In this document: piece by piece, positions 33,144-43,497 of the stretch | How positions within the stretch are numbered: position 1 is the stretch's first letter | How the letters are laid out: each line of letters opens with the position of its first letter | NCBI GenBank assembly: GCA_963575645.1 | Contig: OY754466.1 | Coordinates: 11,262,001-11,326,000, forward strand | Direction of reading: 5' to 3' | DNA from: Xanthostigma xanthostigma | Lineage: Eukaryota; Arthropoda; Insecta; Raphidioptera; Raphidiidae | Length of the DNA stretch: 64,000 nucleotides | Position numbers and translations under genes: made by a program | Notes under the pieces: model-generated | Databases searched by the model: none | What the model saw: only the letters and a program-made list of their open reading frames with translations | What the model was told of the DNA's origin: nothing

Positions 33144-34970
33144 TGTACTTAATCTGTTGCACTAAAACTAAGTACCTGTACTACGTGACAAAATATTTAT
33201 GAATAATAAATGCCAGTTCGTTTTAAATGTCCTCCTTTCTCACCGTGCGTGTTTGTCGGAAATATTTACTTCAACTAAGTATGCATAAATCCACTGACCA
33301 CACCATTAAATTGTTAAATAATTTATCATTATTCCGTGAGACAATAAAAATAGTAAGTATTCAACGAACGTTTATTTTTACCGTTTTTAAAAAGTTTCTT
33401 TTTAAACAGAACCGGATCTAACAATCAATTGTTGAATTTTTGAAAAGCGCGTTCAAGCTAAATTTGTCAGAACGAGTAGTCGTCAAAACTAGCGGCACTC
33501 GAAATTTGTCAATCGCACTTTCGCAAGATCCTTGCAGACACGCCGCCTGGGCTTGAAGAGTATAGAAATCCATGGCATGGAGTAGCGCGAACCTGCGACT
33601 AAGGACCGGTTTTACTATGTCGTACCTTCAGAATTACAATGACGTAAGTGCAAAGGAATGCAATATTGTTTGAAAATGACACATACCTTATAAATTGACA
33701 AATTATCAATGATAATAACAGTTAATGTTGCTAGATGGCAGTAGTGTCGATGAACAGGTCTTGAAAACAACATCGCCTGATTGGCCAGTTGCTCGCGAGG
33801 AGTGGGACGAGTTAGTTGCTCCACAGTGCTACAACGACGCAACGGTATTTACGCCAATTTTTTATTAAATTTAGAAAGAACATCGACTTAATTGTTAGTT
33901 TTCTGGTTTAATTACAATATGCAAAAAATTAAAATAACGTATGGGCTATGTGCAGGGAGGCGGAGTTACAAATTTTTCGATGCGAGCGTTTGTGGTGAGC
34001 ACTAGGGCAAACTTCAAGCTCAAATTTTCCGTATGTCAGTGAGCATTGTTTATCAAAAGTGAAAATAGTTATAATTTTATGAAATTTTTTAATTACAAAG
34101 AAAACATAGGAAAACTGATCGATCTGGAAATGCTTTTTGTGTTCCGGGATGTTGTGCTGATGTCGATTTAAGTAAAATAAAGACCATTGGCGTCCTAATT
34201 TGACGTTCCGCTGTCAGTGTAAACAAACTTACATCAGTTTTCCGTATAAAATTTTTTTGGACACATCATGGCCAACTATAGTTTTTGACTTATCACCATA
34301 GAAACATGTCGCGATTTCCACAAAAAGTGAGTTCAATAATTCTCTATTACCCACTAGCGGCGCTAGTAGGCTTCGTGCACACAGCCTATAGATGAATAAA
34401 AAATGTACAGTCTGTTTAGTCTGCAACTGTTATTTACATTAAATATTCGTGGTCATGGCAGGGTTTGCATGGCAGTTAAATTAAGTGAAGTAAAAAAAGT
34501 ACCCTGAAGACCTGAAAGGTATGAGGTATTTATACAACTGCTTATTGTTTTTGTTCGCGGTCATAAATTTTACTCAGTAAGCACATGAAGTTTTCTGTCA
34601 AATACGAAGAAACACAATACAAAAATAAATTAAAAACTTCGTGGAATTGAGTTTGTTAATAGAAATTTTAAAAGCTTTTGATATTTGAACAGACTTCATT
34701 TAGCACTTGTCATTCGCACTAAAAGGTCCGACAATAAAGCGATTTTCAGGAAAATTATTTTTAAATTTTGCACACATAATTATACATATTTGAACAATAC
34801 GTAAAAGAATCATGGCAAAAAATAAGCAATTATTTTAAATTTGAAGTATTGACTTCATTGGTGGCAGAATGGGGGAGTTAAGTTAATCCTAAAGTAAGCA
34901 TCGATCTCTTTCTAAATTTTAAACATTTTAATATTTTTTTAATATAAGATTTCATAGATGATCGTGGTTA
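33141..34970. other. No supported gene
   Basis: Somewhat GC-richer at 33460-33620 and 33720-33850. At about 34100-34165 a plus-strand frame reads like a short start (GKTDRSGNAFCVPGCCADVDL, from a GK after AACATAG) before a stop; a THAP-like beginning is conceivable but too short to call. The rest is unassigned. Confidence 0.3.
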
Positions 34971-35010
34971 TACTGGGTGTTTTTTATACTTTGGACGTTT
35001 TCCTGAAAAG
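34971..35010. mobile_element. Solitary end of the 10.3-kb foldback family
   Basis: TACTGGGTGTTTTTTATACT then TTGGACGTTTT equals the right terminus of the foldback at 10262-10975. No second arm is nearby. Confidence 0.5.
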
Positions 35011-35317
35011 CTAATCTTTTTTATTATATGTATATCTTTAAATTTAATCATGCTTTACGGTTTTTTATTTTTTAAATGTTTTATTAATGTATTAACTTTT
35101 AATTAGATAGTTTTTTTTCATTTTCTTCGACGAATTTGGGTGAAAATTATTAAAACATGTCGCGGATCCGTCGCTTTGCCATAAAATCAATGCTAAATAT
35201 GCTTACTTTTGAAGTCAATTATTTATTTCAATAATCGGTTAACTTCCCCCAGATTTTCAGAATTTGTTTAGACGTATTTAAACTTCATATAAAAAAGAAT
35301 CAAGTCTTTTTTTCAAA

Positions 35318-35521
35318 TTGCTCACTGCTCGTACTTCCTTAAAAATCACAGTTTGCATGTATATGAAAACTATATTTTATGAACACTCAAAAGTTCAAGG
35401 CGAAATTGTATTAAAAGTGTGGTTAGAGTTGCTGGAAGATTCCTACTTAATTAAAAACGATGAAGAAATTGAATGTGAAAGGAAAAGTTTTCTCCAACTG
35501 ATTATTAACTTAGTTTTCTGA
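35318..35521 (+). CDS. Unidentified open frame, possible terminal exon
   Basis: Open for 67 codons. From about residue 15 the sequence (MYMKTIFYEHSKVQGEIVLK, then VWLELLEDSYLIKNDEEIEC) has the composition of a real protein segment, ending at TGA 35519-35521. There is no recognisable domain, and no clear acceptor or promoter upstream. It could be a relic of a gene or transposon. Surroundings to 35796 hold nothing else that I recognise. Confidence 0.2.
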   Translation: MLTARTSLKITVCMYMKTIFYEHSKVQGEIVLKVWLELLEDSYLIKNDEEIECERKSFLQLIINLVF

Positions 35522-35796
35522 ATTGACTACTGTACAATTTTTTATTTGCTTGATAAAATTCCAAACTTATTACATATTGCAAGTTTTGGAACTGCGCCAG
35601 TTTTCGCTATTACGAAGTTATCTAACAACTATGTGAAAGTAGTTTTCTAAGGAAAAATAAAAAATGTGAATTGGTTTGAACTTTTCAACTTAAAAGACAT
35701 AATCTATATCCAATAGTCATAGTTTATAAAAGTTTCAACAAACCGTGACAAAATTTTAATTTTTTTTCTCCGTGTGTGTTTTATTTTAATATTTTA

Positions 35797-36578
35797 AGGC
35801 CCCCATACACCTCGTTCTTTTTTGGCAGTTTTCATCGTCACGATAAAACACGTCGGTCAAAACAGAAGTGTATGGGCAAAAACTGTCGATGAAACACGGC
35901 AGTTTTTATATCTGCCGAATCTTGATTTTAAACACGACGTGTTTGCTGGTTGTCGTTTCAAATCGTAATGTGTGGCGCTTTCCGATAAGAATCGACGTGT
36001 TTATTCAGTGGTGCGACGTACAGCAAATAAGTCATATTAATTAAATGATTGTAATTAGTTTGAGTATTGATTTATATTTTAATAATAACTCAAAATAAGT
36101 ATGTTCGTCCATTCTCAGGTAATTGAACCAATCCCCAGGTTCAAGTTTCAGCTCGTTCAATTCATACAATTGTATCGAAAATTAAACCAATCTCCTGGTT
36201 CTAGTCGTAATTCATTTAGAAGATTTACGTGTGAAAATTGCCTGCGTTTAAGTAACCATTCTTTAGTCCATTGTGAACGTTTTCTTTTTGAAAATTTTAA
36301 TTTTATAGCCACTGCGGCTGCAACTGCTAACGTTGTCGTAGGATCCATCAAAGCAGATCGTATTAATGATGCCACGACTTCAGAAAAACTGAACGAAACA
36401 ACGCCTCTGTGTGGATATGGCCGTTGTTCGTGTTTAATTAACCGTACAGTTTTACCCGTGCGGTTAAAACTGCCATAAAAGAACGAGGTGTATGGGGATG
36501 GCCGTTGTTCGTGTTTAACCGTACAGTTTTACCCGGCGGTTAAAACTGCCAAAAAAGAACGAGGTGTATGGGGGGCCT
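35797..36578 (-). mobile_element. PIF/Harbinger-like element, internally deleted
   Basis: Inverted ends AAGGCCCCCATACACCTCGT on both sides, extending through TTCTTTTTTGGCAGTTTT. The right end is partly duplicated (36485-36530). Flanks are TTA-like but imperfect. The minus strand encodes the start of a Harbinger-type transposase (separate entry). Confidence 0.7.
36157..36375 (-). pseudogene. Harbinger transposase N-terminal fragment
   Basis: 72 codons. Residues 31-63 (RKRSQWTKEWLLKRRQFS, then NLLNELRLEPGDWFNF) match the start of PIF/Harbinger (HARBI1-like) nucleases, where a basic R-W-x(5)-W-L-x-R-R block precedes L-L-x-E-L. The DDE catalytic part is missing, since the element ends about 360 bp further on. 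The preceding alanine-rich stretch may be an unrelated leader. The longer open frame on the opposite strand (36101-36478) is antisense to this and not a gene. Confidence 0.6.
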
Positions 36579-36689
36579 TAGAAATAGCAGCATCTATTTC
36601 CAAAATACTAGAAGGAATAGGGTTCCATTTAGGCCTTTGAATACGCAATCTAACCGGAACTTTAATAGAATCGCTTTGTTGTTGGTCAA

Positions 36690-36850
36690 GGCCTTTATTC
36701 TCAGGAACGGCTAAAGGTATAAAGTTAAAATCAATATCAAATACTAGCTCAATATAATAAAAAATTGCCTTTTTTAGAACGACAATTTGCCACGAAGAAT
36801 GTTCTTATAGCACAAGTAAAGAAAACAATCGAAATAATTAATTTCGCATG
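36690..36850 (+). repeat. Fragment of the widespread insect-type repeat
   Basis: TCAGGAACGGCTAAAGGTAT and TTCTTATAGCACAAGTAAAG match the repeat at 24280-25105 or its remembered consensus. Partial copy only. Confidence 0.5.
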
Positions 36851-36899
36851 TCTGTCTCTTCTGAATTGGTATAGGTAATCATTTTATTAATTGTTTTAA

Positions 36900-37331
36900 G
36901 GCCACTGCACACGAGGCTAGAAACGCTGCTAGATTCCTTGCTAGATTTGCCTACTAGTTTTCTAGCGCTGGTTTTCTTGATTGCTGTTAAATGCTCGCTT
37001 CACACGAGATTATTTTTCAAGCGCGTTTTGTGGATAGATCTGGTGCGCGCGCAGTGACAGTTCGAATATAAACACCGAGCAAAACGTGTTTGTTGTCTGG
37101 CAGAATGACGCCATGTGGGTGTTCAAGTGCTCACGTGAAGATACTGCTTCCTGATTGGTTCTTGCTCACACCTAGCAAGAAATCTAGCAGGGAAAATAGC
37201 CCCTGTTCTAATTTTAAAACCTATCTTCTGAGCTAGCAAGGCAACCCGCAGTGACGTCATTTCCAGCTTCGTACCCAACCTACCGGCTAGCAGAACTCCT
37301 GGCAGCGTTTCTAGCCTCGTGTGCAGCGGCC
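36900..37331 (-). mobile_element. TTAA-type MITE, copy 2
   Basis: Ends GGCCACTGCACACGAGGCTA and GGCCGCTGCACACGAGGCTA. TTAA flanks both sides exactly (36896-36899, 37332-37335). It is the reverse orientation of 14894-15331 and homologous along its length. Non-coding, 432 bp. Confidence 0.85.
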
Positions 37332-37335
37332 TTAA

Positions 37336-38470
37336 GGGTCCAATACGATACCTCGATGTGCCCAAATTTTGACTTTTTTTATAGTCATAGAAAACGGTAA
37401 ATTTGGCGTTCCAAAAAAAAAACTTTGCTGATTATTCGCAAACCTCAAATATACGTACAAAAATCGACCTACTTTTCGTCTTTGACTGTCATTTTTTGAA
37501 TCTAACCAATCAGAAATCACATACCTATACACGTCATGGCAACTGATGGAAAATTACTGTATTACTATCTCACTTTGTATACGCGACCCCGTAATTGTTT
37601 TTTAAAGAACTCCCCCCAAACGCCCTCCCCTTTTTACTGCACAAAAAAAAAAAACGCCATCGCATCGACACGAACCCGTAACTGTTTCTTAAAGAACTAG
37701 TCTGAACCAATGTATAATTTTACAAACTATTATAATAAAAATTAACTCACCTATAAAAAAAATTAACAATTTTTTTAGCACTAGAGACTTGGAACAAAAC
37801 CGGCTGTCAAATACAAACTGATCGATGTTGAATAATTATTTAGCAAAACAATAGCGGGTGTAGGTTTAAATAATTAAAATTCATATTACTTATGCGAGGC
37901 ATGCCACCGGAAAACATAACAGCTTGTGACGCAACTCGCAAGTGTTTTAGTGCATCATGAATTATAATTTTAATGTGAGTATATTTTAAGAGTAAATTAG
38001 TAATATAAATTCAGCGAGTTGTGTTATGATATTAAACTGAGAATTTATTATGCTTTTGATTTGATATAAAAAATGCAATGAAAAATTTGATGACATTAAT
38101 ATAAATTATATAGTTCTAAGAATAAATAGTCGACTGTAGTGTTGCCGCCAAGTCGAGAAATCTTGATTAAGAATTTTTCTCAATTCTAGGACGAGATCAA
38201 GATTAATAGTTCAAGAGCTATCAAACATTGTTGGGTAGGTATTTGAGACAAAATTTGTGTAAAGTAGCCCTCACCAAATACATAGGAAAATGAATTTTGG
38301 TGAAATTCTTTCTAACTGGGGGGAATGAATCAGTCATTTGATGCTGAAAAAGTTTCCCATAAAATTTGGGTCTTAAAATCCCGGTGTACAAAGTTGAAAG
38401 CATATCAAAAACGGCTGTTTTGTGGCACAAACGACGTGCAATATATAGGCACCCGTGGAGATATTTATTA
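37336..38470. other. No recognised gene
   Basis: A degenerate direct repeat (CCCGTAATTGTTTTTTAAAG at about 37587 and CCCGTAACTGTTTCTTAAAG at about 37674) is present. Minus-strand frames at 37332-37532 and 38221-38430 show no domain. Confidence 0.4.
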
Positions 38471-38473
38471 TCT

Positions 38474-38762
38474 ATATTAATATATAAAGCTGAAGAGTTT
38501 GTTTGTTTGGTTGAACGCGCTAATCCACTGGATTGAATTAAACATTTTTTTTGTTGGATAGACCATTTATCGACGACTAGGCTATAGGGGCTATATAATA
38601 TTACGCTACGACCAATAGGAGCGGAGAATCAATGAAAAATGTTGCAAAATGTAACTCAAAATTTGTCCGTCTGACAAAAACTTTTGAACGGTAACTCCGA
38701 TCATCATGAAATTTGGACACAACATTCGTTCATTTGCACCCGGGTGAAACCGGCGGGATATA
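38474..38762 (+). mobile_element. Helitron-like fragment
   Basis: AAGCTGAAGAGTTTGTTTGT, GGTTGAACGCGCTAATCC and GACGACTAGGCTATAGG are phrases of a very common insect non-autonomous element. The right side ends CACCCGGGTGAAACCGGCGG without the final CTAGT. I assign it by similarity to 29345-29753. Confidence 0.5.
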
Positions 38763-39029
38763 TATAATATGTATAATTTTCATTACGTCCTTGATGCACA
38801 ATTGACTATATTTTTGACTTAAAATTGATAATAATATTAAATAAAAAATATAAATATATATACTGGTTGTTATTGAGCGTCTATAATCTACCTAACTCTG
38901 CTAATCTTTGTTTACTGAAAAAATATAAACTTACGACATCTTAACTACTGCAAAAATATAGTTGCCGTTTTTGACTTTATTATTTTGATATTTTATATAT
39001 ATATAGAATATATATTTTAATTTTTCAGG

Positions 39030-39226
39030 TAGATATATTGTGTTGTCAGCTCGAATCATCTCTGTTCACACCTCAAAGGCATATCAATCTGAATGAAATT
39101 TTACGGACAGACAACTTAAACCGAGATGTACACATACGCTCCTTTTTATTCCAATCGATTCAGAAGTTCCCAAGGGACAACACTATTTGTTACTTCAATA
39201 TAATGCTACATGGCAGATAGTTCATG
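39030..39226 (+). pseudogene. Candidate broken exon, unknown gene
   Basis: TTTAATTTTTCAG precedes the block and GTAAGT follows it. Frame one reads VDILCCQLESSLFTPQRHIN, then LNEILRTDNLNRDVHIRSFL, then FQSI. About 120 nt in, a different frame continues as DSEVPKGQHYLLLQYNATWQ and IVHD up to the donor. Each frame alone has one stop, so if this was an exon it carries a one-base frameshift. I do not recognise the protein. It may be a pseudogene, a sequencing or assembly error, or chance. Confidence 0.3.
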
Positions 39227-39454
39227 ACGTAAGTTCTGTATTATCCTCAATTATAGTGAGTGCAATAAAAATAACTGATATTAAATTTCGAGAGTGTAGT
39301 AAGGATAAAATTCATAGAAAAATAATAATAAATGATTTTTTAAATAGTGATTTTTTAGTTGTGAATGAGTTTGTTCTACTAATTTTATTCTTACTAGTTA
39401 GTACGAAACTTGATGTCAGTTCTTTGTCGCATCCATGAACTTCAAATTTACATT

Positions 39455-39668
39455 AGCTATGTTCCAACCTCTCTATGAATGGTAATATTATCGTCACAGT
39501 CATGCGCAATAGCTAAAACGAAACTGTTTTATATCGGTTTTGTGCACATGCGTCGATTTTGCACTGTTTTGTGGCTTTAAGTTCTAGAAGCGTTCGAATC
39601 TCGGTTGAAACACGTTTTAGCCATTGCGCATGACTGACTACCATTCGCAGAGAGATTGGAACGGAGCT
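39455..39668. mobile_element. MITE with 3-bp ATT duplication
   Basis: Ends AGCTATGTTCCAACCTCTCT and AGCTCCGTTCCAATCTCTCT are inverted. Symmetry continues through GAATGGTA and CATGCGCAAT blocks. ATT flanks both sides. The 3-bp target would fit a Harbinger-like mobiliser. Confidence 0.7.
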
Positions 39669-39967
39669 ATTGTGATTTTTTTTGAGGACATCACTAATTT
39701 TGTTTTACTGATGATATGTAAAATTTGTAGATATATTTTTTTTAATAATAATTGACAGTTTTTGTAAAATAAAAAAATATATTCAGTACTCTGGTGATTA
39801 TTATGTAAAAATTAGCAAAGTAACCCCATCTCTCGGTGCAAAAATGAAAAGCCACAATATATTTAACTTTAGCATATATTTTTATTCTATACTGAGCATA
39901 GGAATAAAATCGCAATCGAACTATTAGAGTGCAAACATATACTTCTGTCTTTTTTTACGCCGTAAGC

Positions 39968-40072
39968 ACTGGCATATCCAGGAGGGCAAAACAAGCACGG
40001 GGCACCCGGCTTAAGAAATTTCTAATTTGCCCCCTCCTGGTCAAAAGCTGAGTACGTCCATGTTAACGTCAT
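39968..40072. mobile_element. Small decayed hAT-like inverted repeat
   Basis: CACTGGCATATCCAGGAGGG is opposed by CATGGACGTACTCAGC ... CCAGGAGGGGG on the minus strand. The ends resemble hAT termini. No clean duplication. Confidence 0.4.
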
Positions 40073-40519
40073 AGAAAAAGACAAAGTTTTTTAAACAGAG
40101 ATACTTTATTCAGATTGACTGCAAGTACATCAACCAATCCTATCGTCGGAGAAATCAGGGAGTTACATCGAAGAAAGAGACGCAGATATATTTTCGATAC
40201 GCTTTGTTGCATTCACTCACCGCACATTGAGTAGATAGGCAATGATTCATATAGTTAATTAATAGATATATGAAAATTTCTAATTTGCTCCCTCCTGGGC
40301 CAAAAGCTGGGTACGTCCATGTTAACGTCATAGAAAAAGACAAAGTTTTTGAAACAGAGATACTTCATTCAGATTGAATGCAAGTACATCAACCAATCCT
40401 ATCGTCGGAGAAATCAGGGAATTACATCGAAGAAAGAGACGCAGATATATTTTCGATACGCTTTGTTGCGTTCACTCACCGCACATTGAGTAGATAGGCA
40501 ATGATTCATAATAATAATA
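40015..40519. repeat. 258-bp tandem duplication hosting the LINE
   Basis: Unit 1 (about 40015-40272) and unit 2 (about 40273-40509) share CTAATTTGC..CCCTCCTGG, CGTCATAGAAAAAGACAAAG, CCTATCGTCGGAGAAATCAG and GAGTAGATAGGCAATGATTC with few differences. The intact LINE is inserted within unit 2 after GATTCAT, and the unit resumes past the LINE's 5' end with ATATAGTTAATCAATAGATA (about 44526). Confidence 0.8.
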
Positions 40520-40586
40520 ATAATAATAATAATGTAGCTTTATTCTGGAATACTGTAAATACAGTGTAGAATGCGTCATATTAAAG

Positions 40587-43448
40587 TTACAATTGATATT
40601 TATAAAAATCTATCTTAAAATAGTCATTTAAATTGTACAAAGTTTCTTCAATTAAAATGTTTTTAACATGTTTTTTTAGTTTAAGTGGATCTAAATTGAA
40701 TAGTTTGTATGGTAATTTGTTGCAGATTTTTGTGATTATATTGTAAGTACCATTTTGTACAACAGAAAGATTAGAATTAATACCTTCAAAATTATTTTTA
40801 TTCCTAGTATTATGCTTGTGTATTGTATTTCTCTGATTAAAGATACTTTGATTACTCTTGCAAAACATTATACATTCCAGCACAAATATACCATAAACAG
40901 TTAAAAGACGTAAGTTTTTGAACCCATTTCTGCAGGACGACCTTGACTTAACGCCCATAATTATACGAATAATTTTCTTTTGCGCAATGAAGACATCGTA
41001 AATGTGAGGGGACTTTCCCCAAAATATTATGGCATACCTTATTCGTGACTCAATCAGTGCATAATATGCGGTAATTAAAATTTCTTGAGTAGCCTGTCTA
41101 GTTAAGGAACGAAGTAGATATGAACTTTTGCTGATTTTTTTGACTATCTTATCAATGTGACAAGCAAATGACATACTGGTGTCAATAGTCAACCCAAGGA
41201 ATTGAACTGTATTTTGTAGTTTAATACTGTTAGTAGCAGTGATATAGATTTCTTTATTTAATTGGCCATAATTTCCTACTCTCATTATCTGTGTTTTGTT
41301 GACATTTAGTGCTAGTTCATTATCCTCGAACCATTTTGCGGCTGTATTCATTATATTTTTGATTGTCGTTTCCATTTGAAAAAATTGGTCACTTTTTACT
41401 ATTATACAGGTGTCATCGGCAAAGAGATAACTATTTGGTACAACTTTAGGAAATTCATTTGTATATAAGATAAAGAGCACCGGCCCTAAAATAGAGCCCT
41501 GAGGTACGCCTCGATTTACTATTGCCCAGTTTGAAATGTAGGGAATATTATTAGTTTGACTGTTATCATTTATTTCCACTGCTTGAGATCTGTTTTCAAG
41601 ATATGATGATATTAGTTTTGATGGAATACCCCGAATGCCATAGTAGTGGAGCTTCTCTATCAATATGTTGTGATTGACTGTGTCAAATGCTTTTGACAAG
41701 TCCAGCAGTACAGTTGTGATAGGTTCATGATTATTCCATGCGTTGTATAGGTCGTTTGTTGCACTGAAGATTGCTTTTGCTATATTTCCGCCTTTCCTAA
41801 ATCCATTCTGTCGCTCAGAGATTATTCTGTATTTTTCTAAATATTTGTTTAGTCTGTTAGCAATAGCTTTTTCAAATATTTTGGATATATTTGAGAGTAG
41901 GGCTATAGGTCTATAGTTGTCCATAGAGCATCTATCAGCTTTCTTATATATTGGTTTTATCACTGCTTTTTTCATAAGAGTTGGGAAAACTCCTGTCTCA
42001 AACATTTTGTTGGTAATTATTGATAATGGTTCGGAAATGTGTACTGCTGACGATTTGAGGATCAGTGTTGGTATTTTATCCCATCCAACTGATTTGATGT
42101 TGTTTAAACTTTGACAAATGCTGATGATCTCTTTTGGATCTGAGGGATACAGGTACAAGGTACTTACATGATTTAATTCGAAATTAACACTTGCGTCACT
42201 TGGCTTTATATTCAATCTTTTTGCCACATTAATAAAGTACTTGTTAAAGGAATTAGCGATATCAAGAGGATCATCCAAAACTTCGTCATTAGAGTTTTTA
42301 ATTGTGTCGATATTATGTTTAGTAATGTTTTTTGTTTTATTGTTGCCATTAATAATAGACCACATGCTTTTAATCTTATTATTAGAATTTTTAATTTTGT
42401 TACTGTTGTATAGTTTTTTTGCTTGTATAATGACTTTTTTTAGTATATGGCAATATTGTTTGTAGTAGGTTTTTAACAGATCCGTATTATAGTTATTTTG
42501 CTCTAGTAGTTTTATTCGGATGTAGATATCTCTTTTATTTCGGCACGAAGTGCGAATTCCATTTGTAATCCATTTACTTTTGGCTGGTTTGTTAGAATTA
42601 ATATTGACTTTTTTAAGGGGGAAGCAAATATTGAAATAGTAATTATAGTTATTGAAGAAGTATTCGAAAGATTCGTTAGTGTCAGTCATTTTATAGAGTA
42701 TATTCCAATTTATATTTGCAAGTAACATATTAAACATGCTGATTTTATCGTCTGATATACATCTTAATTCCTTATACTTGGGCAATATAGTACTGGTTAA
42801 TTGAATACTAAAAGTTATTAGTTCATGATCAGATAGGGGCGTTGGTATTATTTTTACCTTAAACGTACTAAACTGTTTTATGTTTATCGCAATATTGTCA
42901 ATGCAGGTGGAACTGTGTTTACATATTCTTGTCGGTTCGTTTACAATGCATGACATATTGAACATTGTTAAAATATTTTCAAGTTTTGTGACGTCAATAG
43001 AGGATTCCAATAAATTAATATTGAAATCACCACATAGTATTACCCTGTAACTAGTAGGGTCATATTTCTGGTATATTTGCGTTAGCATTTCGTAGAGCCT
43101 ATTTATGAACTGGTCAATATTGCCCAATGGTGATCGATAAACACACATGATAATAATTTTATAATCAAGTAGTTCAACACTTGCACTTTCAAAGTCAATT
43201 TCTTTGTTAGTATCTGTTGACACAATATTTTTAAATGTAAAATGTTTTTTCAAATAGATGGATACGCCTCCATGCCTATGTTCACTGCGGCAGAAGAAGC
43301 TAGCAATTTGATAGTTTTCGATATTGTAGAAGTTGATCTGATCTTCACTTAACCAATGTTCACAGAAACAAATGACATCAAAATTATTTTGCAGGAGAAC
43401 TTCAAGCTCTGATATTTTCCCCTTAATCGATTGTATGTTAGCACTCAT
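40587..43448 (-). CDS. LINE ORF2: endonuclease and reverse transcriptase
   Basis: 953 aa. An N-terminal apurinic-type endonuclease nicks target DNA: N3, E30 in CEHWL, YRSP (104-107), GDFN at 140-143 and SDH at 206-208 are the expected catalytic positions. The reverse transcriptase spans about 490-760, with RPIALLSN (513-520), GFRKG, LDLSKAFD (582-589), GVPQGSILGP (647-656) and the catalytic FADDT (676-680). A LINE-specific C-terminal extension follows. No premature stop or missing key residue is seen. The frame stays open upstream of this Met back into the end of ORF1, in the +1 frame relative to ORF1, so the true start could be earlier. ORF1 lies 49 bp upstream. It copies its own RNA by target-primed reverse transcription in the nucleus. 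Confidence 0.93.
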   Translation of the reverse strand: MSANIQSIKGKISELEVLLQNNFDVICFCEHWLSEDQINFYNIENYQIASFFCRSEHRHGGVSIYLKKHFTFKNIVSTDTNKEIDFESASVELLDYKIIIMCVYRSPLGNIDQFINRLYEMLTQIYQKYDPTSYRVILCGDFNINLLESSIDVTKLENILTMFNMSCIVNEPTRICKHSSTCIDNIAINIKQFSTFKVKIIPTPLSDHELITFSIQLTSTILPKYKELRCISDDKISMFNMLLANINWNILYKMTDTNESFEYFFNNYNYYFNICFPLKKVNINSNKPAKSKWITNGIRTSCRNKRDIYIRIKLLEQNNYNTDLLKTYYKQYCHILKKVIIQAKKLYNSNKIKNSNNKIKSMWSIINGNNKTKNITKHNIDTIKNSNDEVLDDPLDIANSFNKYFINVAKRLNIKPSDASVNFELNHVSTLYLYPSDPKEIISICQSLNNIKSVGWDKIPTLILKSSAVHISEPLSIITNKMFETGVFPTLMKKAVIKPIYKKADRCSMDNYRPIALLSNISKIFEKAIANRLNKYLEKYRIISERQNGFRKGGNIAKAIFSATNDLYNAWNNHEPITTVLLDLSKAFDTVNHNILIEKLHYYGIRGIPSKLISSYLENRSQAVEINDNSQTNNIPYISNWAIVNRGVPQGSILGPVLFILYTNEFPKVVPNSYLFADDTCIIVKSDQFFQMETTIKNIMNTAAKWFEDNELALNVNKTQIMRVGNYGQLNKEIYITATNSIKLQNTVQFLGLTIDTSMSFACHIDKIVKKISKSSYLLRSLTRQATQEILITAYYALIESRIRYAIIFWGKSPHIYDVFIAQKKIIRIIMGVKSRSSCRNGFKNLRLLTVYGIFVLECIMFCKSNQSIFNQRNTIHKHNTRNKNNFEGINSNLSVVQNGTYNIITKICNKLPYKLFNLDPLKLKKHVKNILIEETLYNLNDYFKIDFYKYQL

Positions 43449-43497
43449 TAAGTGAAAATCTTCTTTGGATATATTACTTTTTTTTGTCGTGGTTGAT

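Noticed and set aside
34100..34165. Start of a THAP-domain gene
   Set aside because: Only about 20 residues, one suggestive Cys pair (CVPGCC), no continuation; too weak.
36101..36478. 125-codon plus-strand open frame
   Set aside because: Antisense to the Harbinger transposase fragment, which has a recognisable family motif; the plus-strand frame has none.
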